Source of the DNA: Gemmatimonadota bacterium
GTDB lineage: Bacteria > Latescibacterota > UBA2968 > UBA8231
Assembly: GCA_026706505.1 (NCBI GenBank)
Contig: JAPOYQ010000040.1
Location: 1 to 18,568, forward strand
Direction: 5' to 3'
DNA length: 18,568 nt
In this document: positions 8,468-13,821 of the stretch, in pieces
How positions within the stretch are numbered: position 1 is the stretch's first letter
Layout of the letters: the number at the start of each line of letters is the position of its first letter
Position numbers and translations under genes: made by a program
Notes under the pieces: model-generated
What the model saw: only the letters and a program-made list of their open reading frames with translations
What the model was told of the DNA's origin: nothing
The model's database searches: none

Positions 8468-8791
8468 ATGGTAACTATAACGGAAGCCGCGGCCGAGAAG
8501 ATCAAGGACTTGCTCAGCGAACAGGGCAACGAAGGGCACGGGCTGCGCGTGGGCGTGATGGGTGGAGGGTGTTCGGGGTTCCAGTACAAGCTGGATTTCG
8601 AGGAAAGCGCCGGTGACATGGACCACGTCTTTGAGATCGACGGTGTCAAAGTCTTCATCGACATGAAAAGCAGCCTCTATCTCAACGGCGTGACGCTCGA
8701 CTACCACGACGGATTGATGGGGGCGGGTTTTAAGATCGAAAATCCCAATGCTCGCACCACCTGCGGATGCGGTGAGTCCTTCAGCGCCTGA
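8468..8791 (+). CDS. erpA: A-type iron-sulfur carrier protein (ErpA/IscA family)
   Basis: A 107-residue protein, normal for the family, which delivers Fe-S clusters to target enzymes. The three conserved cysteines are present: C35 in GGGCSGFQY, and C99 and C101 in NPNARTTCGCGESFS. The GGGCSGFQY and NPNA-x2-TCGCG wording is closer to ErpA than to IscA. The ATG at 8468 follows GAAGGG at a suitable distance and gives the standard N-terminus (MVTITEAAAEKI); earlier in-frame codons lie inside the merR coding region. It stands 11 bases after merR and 10 before the desulfurase gene, so all are probably on one mRNA. No IscU or SufB-type scaffold is in the window. Confidence 0.93.
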   Translation: MVTITEAAAEKIKDLLSEQGNEGHGLRVGVMGGGCSGFQYKLDFEESAGDMDHVFEIDGVKVFIDMKSSLYLNGVTLDYHDGLMGAGFKIENPNARTTCGCGESFSA

Positions 8792-8801
8792 GTGACGGGC
8801 T

Positions 8802-9974
8802 GTGCAAATTCCAGTTTATATGGACAATATGGCTACCACGCCGGTTGACCCGCGCGTCTTGGCGGACATGTTGCCGTACTTCGACACCCACTTCGGCAAT
8901 GCGGCCAGCAAGCCCCACGCCTTTGGTTTGGCCGCCGCCGACGCGGTCGAAAAGGCGCGGGAAGAAGTGGCCGGGTTAATCGGCGCGCGCGCTCAGGAGA
9001 TCATTTTTACGGCCGGAGCTACAGAGGCCAACAATTTGGCCATCAAAGGCGCGGTTCAGATGGTGCCTCTTGGGGCGCACATCATCACCTGTGCCACTGA
9101 GCACAAGGCCGTCTTGGAGTGTTGCCACACCTTGGAGAAGCAAGGGGTAGAGGTAACTTATTTACCTGTGGACCGCAGCGGTCAGATTGACCTCGACCAG
9201 CTCGCGGTGGCCATCACGCCGCGGACGGCCCTTATCTCGCTCATGGCCGCCAACAACGAGATTGGGGTCTTGCAGCCGTTGGAGGAAATCGGGCGGCTGG
9301 CCCGCGAGCGCGGCGTCTTGTGGCACTGCGACGCAGCCCAAGCCGTCGGCAAGGTACCGCTCGATGTGGAAGCGCTCGGCATTGACCTGCTCTCGGCTTC
9401 TGGCCACAAGCTCTACGCCCCCAAGGGCGTCGGCTTCCTCTACGTGCGTTCGCGCAAGCCGCGCGTGCGCTTGCAGACCCAAGTCGAGGGCGGTGGGCAA
9501 GAGCGCGGCCTGCGTGGCGGCACTCTCAATGTGCCGGGCATTGTCGGTTTAGGGCGTGCCTGTCAGTTGGGGCGCGAGGAGATGACCGAGGAAGCGGCGC
9601 GATTGGTTCAAATGCGGCGACGGCTGTGTGCCGGGCTGGTGGCCGCGCTCGGCCCTTTAGTCGTCAATGGCCATGCGGAAGAGCGATTGCCGGGCAACCT
9701 CAACGTGAGCTTTCCAGGAGTGGACGGAACCGAACTACTCTTGGGATTGCGCGAGATCGCGCTGTCTTCGGGTGCGGCCTGTTCATCGCGGACGGCCGCG
9801 CCCTCACACGTCCTCAGAGCCATCGGCGTCAGCGACGATTTGGCGCGGGCTTCTCTGCGCTTTGGGTTGGGACGTTTTAATACTATGGCAGAAGTAGAAT
9901 TTGCCATTGACCGCACCGTTGCGCAGGTCGAACGCTTGCGCGACGGTGCATTAGCAATCGAGGAGAGAGTATGA
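8802..9974 (+). CDS. iscS: Cysteine desulfurase, IscS/NifS type (GTG start)
   Basis: Removes sulfur from L-cysteine as an enzyme-bound persulfide and releases alanine. 390 residues, slightly shorter than E. coli IscS (404). The PLP lysine is K203 in SGHKLYAPKGVG, H101 in ATEHKAVLE stacks on PLP, and the persulfide cysteine is C327 in SSGAACSSR. The GTG at 8802 is preferred over the ATG at 8820 because MQIPVYMDNMATTPVDPRV matches the full family N-terminus (IscS begins with a similar PIYLDYSATTPVDPRV). Its stop overlaps the next start (ATGA at 9971). The C-terminal tail that contacts IscU in E. coli looks shortened or different. Likely sulfur donor for both the adjacent carrier and the rhodanese-E1 protein. 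Confidence 0.94.
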   Translation: MQIPVYMDNMATTPVDPRVLADMLPYFDTHFGNAASKPHAFGLAAADAVEKAREEVAGLIGARAQEIIFTAGATEANNLAIKGAVQMVPLGAHIITCATEHKAVLECCHTLEKQGVEVTYLPVDRSGQIDLDQLAVAITPRTALISLMAANNEIGVLQPLEEIGRLARERGVLWHCDAAQAVGKVPLDVEALGIDLLSASGHKLYAPKGVGFLYVRSRKPRVRLQTQVEGGGQERGLRGGTLNVPGIVGLGRACQLGREEMTEEAARLVQMRRRLCAGLVAALGPLVVNGHAEERLPGNLNVSFPGVDGTELLLGLREIALSSGAACSSRTAAPSHVLRAIGVSDDLARASLRFGLGRFNTMAEVEFAIDRTVAQVERLRDGALAIEERV

Positions 9975-11158
9975 CTTTTACATCCAATCAACTACTAGAG
10001 AGCGTAAAGGCCGAAATCGCCGAAGTAACTCCGACTGAGGTCCAAGCAGCCCTCCAAGCCGGCCGGCCGGTTCACCTCATAGACGTGCGCGAGCGGGAAG
10101 AAGTCATGGATGGCTATATCCCCGGGGCTGAGTTGATCCCACGCGGTTTTTTGGAACTCAACATCGAAGAAGACGTGACCGTAGATCGCGACGCGGAAAT
10201 CGTGCTCTATTGCGCCGGGGGCAACCGCTCGGCCTTGGCTGCACGCGATTTGGCCTTTATGGGCTACGCCAACGCCAAGTCCATGATCGGCGGCATCAAA
10301 GGCTGGAAGGACGCTGGCTATGAAATCGAGCAGGGAGGCCTGCTCTCCGAAGAAGACTCGCAGCGCTACGCCCGGCATCTCATCCTGCCCGAGGTAGGGG
10401 AGAAGGGGCAGCAGCAGTTGCTCAAAGGCCGGGTGTTGCTAGTGGGAGCGGGTGGCTTGGGTTGCCCGACGGCCCTGTATCTGGCCGCGGCTGGCGTCGG
10501 CAAGATCGGCTTGGTAGATGCCGATGTCGTCGATAAGAGCAACTTGCAGCGGCAAGTGCTTTTCGGCGAGTCCGATCTAGGCCGGCCCAAGGTCGAGGCC
10601 GCCCGCGACCGGTTGCTCGACATCAACTCCGGTATCGAGATACACCCGCACTACGAGTTGCTGACGTCGCACAATATTTTCGAGGTCATGGACGGCTACG
10701 ACATTGTGGTCAATGGCTGCGACAACTTCCCAACTCGCTATTTAGTCAATGACGCGGCTGTGATGCAGAAAAAGCCTGTGGTTGACGGCAGTATCTTTCG
10801 CTTTGAGGGCCAAGCCACCGTGTACGTGCCCGGGGACGGTCCGTGCTATCGCTGCCTCTATCCCGAGCCGCCGCCACCCGGGGAGGTGCCGAGTTGCGCC
10901 GAGGGTGGGGTCTTAGGAGTCTTGCCTGGCATCATCGGGTTGGTACAGGCCACCGAGGTCGTCAAGCTACTATTGGGACAGGGTACCTCCTTGGTGGGGA
11001 GGGTGATGCTCTACGACGCACTGGAGATGAAATTCCGCGAACTCAAGCTCAGGCGCGACAGCGAGTGCCCGGTGTGCGGTGACAACCCGACCGTCACCGA
11101 ATTGATTGACTACGAGCAGTTTTGCGGCTTGCCTTCGCACAGCGAGGCCGCGGGTTGA
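9971..11158 (+). CDS. moeB: Rhodanese-E1 fusion: N-terminal rhodanese domain plus MoeB/ThiF adenylyltransferase
   Basis: 395 residues in two domains. Residues about 18-122 form a rhodanese domain with active-site C81 in LYCAGGNRS, able to carry a persulfide. Residues about 130-378 form an E1-like adenylyltransferase: GAGGLGCP (159-166), the SNLQRQ motif (190-195), the conserved C309 in PSCAEGGVLG, and a zinc site made of C292/C295 (CYRC) and C366/C369 (CPVC). Proteins of this class adenylate the C-terminus of MoaD- or ThiS-like sulfur carriers for molybdopterin, thiamine or thio-tRNA synthesis. The domain order is the reverse of human MOCS3 and mycobacterial MoeZ, where rhodanese is C-terminal. 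It overlaps the desulfurase gene by ATGA, so the desulfurase probably feeds the rhodanese cysteine. No MoaD/ThiS partner is in the window, so the pathway is unassigned and the symbol is provisional. Confidence 0.88.
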   Translation: MTFTSNQLLESVKAEIAEVTPTEVQAALQAGRPVHLIDVREREEVMDGYIPGAELIPRGFLELNIEEDVTVDRDAEIVLYCAGGNRSALAARDLAFMGYANAKSMIGGIKGWKDAGYEIEQGGLLSEEDSQRYARHLILPEVGEKGQQQLLKGRVLLVGAGGLGCPTALYLAAAGVGKIGLVDADVVDKSNLQRQVLFGESDLGRPKVEAARDRLLDINSGIEIHPHYELLTSHNIFEVMDGYDIVVNGCDNFPTRYLVNDAAVMQKKPVVDGSIFRFEGQATVYVPGDGPCYRCLYPEPPPPGEVPSCAEGGVLGVLPGIIGLVQATEVVKLLLGQGTSLVGRVMLYDALEMKFRELKLRRDSECPVCGDNPTVTELIDYEQFCGLPSHSEAAG

Positions 11159-11183
11159 TCTCGAATCTCAGTGTTGTTTGCAC

Positions 11184-11219
11184 GGCGCTCCCTCGCACCT
11201 AGGGAGCGCCTTTTCTTTT
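11184..11219 (+). terminator. Strong intrinsic terminator ending the merR-moeB operon
   Basis: A perfect 10-bp stem, GGCGCTCCCT (11184-11193) and AGGGAGCGCC (11201-11210), with a 7-base loop, is followed at once by TTTTCTTTT (11211-11219). The T-tract runs straight into the GGGGAGA ribosome binding site of trmB (11220-11226), leaving only 12 bases before the trmB start. Confidence 0.9.
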
Positions 11220-11231
11220 GGGGAGAATTTG

Positions 11232-11834
11232 ATGGAGCAGACCGGGACGGATTTTTTGGCGTTACCGGATAATCCAGATCAGGATCCGACGTTGGATTGG
11301 CGGGAAGTTTTTGGCGACGACCAGCCAGTGGAGGTCGAAATCGGCATTGGCAAAGGGCGCTTTATCATCGACGCGGCCTGCCGCCAGCCCGCAGTGAATT
11401 TCGTCGGAGTCGAATGGGCGGCCAAATACTTGCGCATTGCCTGCCAGCGCGCCGCGCGCCGCAATCTCGGCAATGTGCGGTTCGCGCACATGGATGCGCG
11501 GGAATTCGTCGAATTCTTCGTGGCTGCTGAGTCGGTGCGGGCTTATCACATCTACTTTCCCGATCCCTGGCCCAAGAAGCGGCACCACAAGCGGCGGCTC
11601 TTTAACGAGGAATTTCTACGCGAAGTCGAGCGCACTTTGTGTACGGGTGGCCAGTTGTGGCTAGCCACGGATTACGCCGACTATTTCGACGTCATGCTCG
11701 CCGCGCTGGAAACCAGCCCGTGCTTAGTGGAGGCGGATGTTGAGTGGCTGGGGGTGCGGACGAATTACGAAGACAAGTTCCTTGCACAGGGTAAGCCGAT
11801 CTACCGCCGAGTTATGGAGAAGATGCAGGCGTAG
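11232..11834 (+). CDS. trmB: tRNA (guanine-N7-)-methyltransferase
   Basis: Methylates G46 of tRNA with S-adenosylmethionine. 200 residues, within the family range. The SAM-binding motif EIGIGKG is at 36-42, the signature YFPDPWPKKRHHKRR at 108-122, and TNYEDKF at 177-183, where the family has the TNYExK signature. The ATG at 11232 is chosen because GGGGAGA lies 5 bases upstream and it yields a normal N-terminus; an in-frame extension to 11106 would run back through the terminator into moeB. There is no space for a promoter between the upstream terminator and the start, so expression depends on read-through or a promoter inside the end of moeB. It is followed by its own terminator. Confidence 0.94.
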   Translation: MEQTGTDFLALPDNPDQDPTLDWREVFGDDQPVEVEIGIGKGRFIIDAACRQPAVNFVGVEWAAKYLRIACQRAARRNLGNVRFAHMDAREFVEFFVAAESVRAYHIYFPDPWPKKRHHKRRLFNEEFLREVERTLCTGGQLWLATDYADYFDVMLAALETSPCLVEADVEWLGVRTNYEDKFLAQGKPIYRRVMEKMQA

Positions 11835-11853
11835 AGACACTTGTCGAATGCAC

Positions 11854-11893
11854 AAAAGGGGGGTTGGACCACGCGATGGCCAACCCCTTTTCT
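11854..11893 (+). terminator. Intrinsic terminator after trmB
   Basis: GGGGTTGG (11860-11867) pairs with CCAACCCC (11880-11887), and the stem continues inward as CCA/TGG past one bulged base, with a 5-base loop. AAAA precedes it and TTTTCTAT follows, so it could work in both directions. It isolates trmB from the dcw cluster. Confidence 0.85.
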
Positions 11894-11949
11894 ATGTCAA
11901 TGTGGCAGTAGGGACGAAAATTAAAGAGAGCAGACGGTAATAGAGAGGC

Positions 11950-11984
11950 ACACAAATAAGTGTGATATATACACAAATAAGTGT
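11950..11984. repeat. Duplicated palindromic motif, 21-bp centre spacing, upstream of mraZ
   Basis: ACACAAATAAGTGT occurs at 11950-11963 and again at 11971-11984, exactly 21 bp apart, about two helical turns. Each copy is a dyad (ACAC/GTGT around AAATAA). The symmetry extends to 5-bp arms in copy 1 and 7-bp arms in copy 2 (TATACAC...GTGTATA). The pair lies about 90-125 bp upstream of the predicted mraZ transcription start, in an AT-rich, gene-free stretch. It resembles a two-site operator for a dimeric regulator; the regulator is unknown. Confidence 0.65.
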
Positions 11985-12015
11985 ATAGAGTAGCTTTAAA
12001 TGGCCGTATCTATCT

Positions 12016-12067
12016 GAAAAATATTAGGAAAAATATGCTTGCAGTCTCGTAGGTATAGGTGTATTAT
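12016..12067 (+). promoter_or_regulatory. Main promoter of the dcw cluster with UP-like A-tracts
   Basis: TTGCAG (12039-12044) and TATTAT (12062-12067) are separated by the ideal 17 bases. Directly upstream, GAAAAATAT occurs twice (12016-12024 and 12028-12036) in the place of an UP element that binds the RNA polymerase alpha subunit. Transcription would begin near 12074, inside the first MraZ box. The gene-free stretch 11894-12131 holds nothing else recognised beyond the palindrome pair and the MraZ boxes. Confidence 0.75.
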
Positions 12068-12070
12068 TGG

Positions 12071-12100
12071 GATGTGGTGGAAAGTGGTGGAAAGTGGTGG
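12071..12100 (+). promoter_or_regulatory. MraZ boxes: three tandem 10-bp repeats
   Basis: GATGTGGTGG (12071-12080), AAAGTGGTGG (12081-12090) and AAAGTGGTGG (12091-12100) follow each other without a gap. The 10-bp period and the AAAGTG core spaced by three bases match the box described for MraZ proteins, which bind tandem repeats in their own promoter and repress the dcw operon. The boxes overlap the predicted transcription start, an arrangement that fits repression by blocking RNA polymerase. Confidence 0.88.
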
Positions 12101-12131
12101 AACGGGAATTTTGACTTGATATGAGCATCAA

Positions 12132-12575
12132 ATGGCACAGTTTTTCACTGGCAGACACGAGGTTCCCGTCGATGACAAGGGGCGGATTTTTGTGCCGGCG
12201 GAGTTCCGCAAGAAGCTGCCTCCAGAAGCCGACGACACGCTCGTGGTGCTGCGTGGGTTCGACAACTGTTTGGTGGCCTACTCCCGGCCCGAGTGGGAAG
12301 CGAAAGCCGAACAGCTCTTGCGCCTGCCGACGACCAAACGCGAGGCGCGGGCCTTCATCCGCTCCATGGTTTCGCATGCGGCAGAAGTGAAACTAGACCG
12401 ACAGGGGCGGACCGGCATCCCACGCAAGCTGCTGGCCAAGGCCGGCATCACGAACCAGATGGTCATCATTGGTGCGTTGGACAAATTGGAGTTTTGGAGC
12501 CCAGAAAACAGCGATGATTTTCCGCCGATGGAAGATCTTGCCGATAGCTTGGAAGACTTTGCGATAGACCTCTAA
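12132..12575 (+). CDS. mraZ: Transcriptional regulator MraZ
   Basis: First gene of the division and cell wall cluster; a DNA-binding repressor of its own operon. 147 residues with two SpoVT-AbrB half domains, marked by DKGRIFVPAEFR (15-26) and DRQGRTGIPRKLL (89-101), both carrying the DxxGR core. The start MAQFFTGRHEVPVDDKGR matches the family. The ribosome binding site is weak (GAG at about 12123), so translation may be modest. A separate ATG at 12121 is out of frame. The acidic C-terminal tail (PPMEDLADSLEDFAIDL) is a small extension. The MraZ boxes stand 31 bases upstream. Confidence 0.96.
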   Translation: MAQFFTGRHEVPVDDKGRIFVPAEFRKKLPPEADDTLVVLRGFDNCLVAYSRPEWEAKAEQLLRLPTTKREARAFIRSMVSHAAEVKLDRQGRTGIPRKLLAKAGITNQMVIIGALDKLEFWSPENSDDFPPMEDLADSLEDFAIDL

Positions 12576-12587
12576 ACCTTATGAACT

Positions 12588-13520
12588 ATGGACTATCACA
12601 TCCCGGTCATGGTCGCGGAAGTGGTCGCCGGACTAGTCGCCGATCCAGACGGTGCGTACGTGGATGCGACAGCCGGCGGAGGCGGCCACAGTTGGGCATT
12701 GCTTCAGGCTCTCGGCCCCAAGGGGAGGTTACTTGCAGTGGATCGGGACCGGGAGGCCGTAGCGGCAGCGCGAGCGAGGTTGGCAGCAGATACAGATACG
12801 CGGGTCGTCGTGAGACAAGGCCGCTTTACCGAATTGAGCGAGTTGCTGGCGCAGGAGGGGATCGGGCCGTTGAGCGGAGCCCTGTTCGACTTAGGAGTTT
12901 CGTCGCACCAGATCGACGCACCAGCTCGGGGATTCAGCTATCAGGTCGACGGACCTCTCGACATGCGAATGGATGCGGAAGTAGGTCTTACAGCCGCCGA
13001 ATTGATCGCAGCGTGCAGCGAGGCCGAGTTAGCCGAGTTGATTGCGCGCTATGGGGAAGATCGCGCGGCGCGGCAGATCGCGCGCGCGATCTGCCGGCAG
13101 CAGCGGCTCGCGCCCTTAGTTACTACACGCGCTTTGCGGGAAGCCATAGCGACCACGCGGCCCCGGATGCTCAACAAGACGCTGGCGCGCGTATTCCAAG
13201 CACTGCGCATTGCCGTCAACGACGAGTTGGGGCAGTTACAAGCAGGGTTGGTAGCCATGGAGACAAACCTGAAGCCCGGTGGCCGGTTGATCGTCATGGC
13301 CTATCACTCTTTGGAAGATCGCTTGGTCAAGCAACATCTCGCGGCGCTGATGCGCGGCTGCATTTGTCCCCCACGCGTGCCCATCTGTACCTGCGGACGC
13401 AAGCCCTCGTTCAAGCGAGTGGGGTACAAATTGCAGCGGGCGAGCAAGGCCGAAGTCGAGCAAAATTCTCGGGCTCGCAGCGCCATTTTGAGAATCTACG
13501 AAAAAACCGAGGCAGGCTAA
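12588..13520 (+). CDS. rsmH: 16S rRNA (cytosine-1402 N4)-methyltransferase
   Basis: Methylates C1402 in the decoding centre of 16S rRNA using SAM. 310 residues, normal length. Visible motifs: HIPVM (4-8), DATAGGGGHS for SAM binding (26-35), VDRD (51-54), FDLGVSSHQID (100-110), GFSYQVDGPLDMRMD (115-129) and the C-terminal YHSLEDRLVK. The ATG at 12588 is 12 bases after the mraZ stop; there is no clear ribosome binding site, so coupling to mraZ is likely. A long second reading frame runs the whole length of this gene in another phase but encodes a low-complexity Arg/Ser-rich product and is a shadow. A 26-bp perfect palindrome lies inside the gene. Confidence 0.96.
   Translation: MDYHIPVMVAEVVAGLVADPDGAYVDATAGGGGHSWALLQALGPKGRLLAVDRDREAVAAARARLAADTDTRVVVRQGRFTELSELLAQEGIGPLSGALFDLGVSSHQIDAPARGFSYQVDGPLDMRMDAEVGLTAAELIAACSEAELAELIARYGEDRAARQIARAICRQQRLAPLVTTRALREAIATTRPRMLNKTLARVFQALRIAVNDELGQLQAGLVAMETNLKPGGRLIVMAYHSLEDRLVKQHLAALMRGCICPPRVPICTCGRKPSFKRVGYKLQRASKAEVEQNSRARSAILRIYEKTEAG
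13071..13096. repeat. Perfect 26-bp palindrome within rsmH
   Basis: CGGCAGATCGCGC (13071-13083) is followed at once by its exact reverse complement (13084-13096), with no loop. It lies in the coding part for RQIARAICR. GC-rich codon use raises the chance of such symmetry, but 13 matching pairs is long. No function is recognised. Confidence 0.7.
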
Positions 13521-13521
13521 T

Positions 13522-13821
13522 ATGACCAGAAGCGGAATTTCCTGTGCGAAGTACGTGCTCCTCATAGGGATGCTAGCCGGGGCGGCCCTCTTCCACGTCT
13601 GGCAAAAAGTCGAAATGGCCCGAGTGGCCGGCGGCATTATTACGGCTGAGACGCAAATAGTTGAGCTCGATAGAGAGCGCACCAAGTTATTAGCTGCCAT
13701 CTTGGTACAAAAAAACTCCGGCTTTGTCGAGAAAGTGGCCTTCGGCCAACTCGGCATGGTCTATCCCTCGAAAACTGTGGATGGCATGGGAGGCGCATTG
13801 GCGCATTGGGAAGGCGATTGA
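13522..13821 (+). CDS. ftsL: FtsL-like septum protein
   Basis: A 99-residue protein with a short N-terminal cytoplasmic part, one membrane segment (about 10-27, YVLLIGMLAGAALFHVW) and a periplasmic part with a short helical stretch (about 42-62) ending in the FGQLGMVYPS motif typical of FtsL-type proteins (xxLGMxxP). FtsL is poorly conserved, so the call rests on size, topology, the LGM-P motif and the position between rsmH and ftsI. It should form the FtsQLB complex that controls septal peptidoglycan synthesis. The start is 1 base after the rsmH stop, and its stop overlaps the ftsI start (TGATG). Confidence 0.78.
   Translation: MTRSGISCAKYVLLIGMLAGAALFHVWQKVEMARVAGGIITAETQIVELDRERTKLLAAILVQKNSGFVEKVAFGQLGMVYPSKTVDGMGGALAHWEGD

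Noticed and set aside
12581..13525. A 314-codon open frame overlapping all of rsmH in another phase
   Set aside because: Its product is Arg/Ser/Gly-rich with no recognisable motif, while the rsmH frame has every family motif. It is a consequence of GC-rich codon use.
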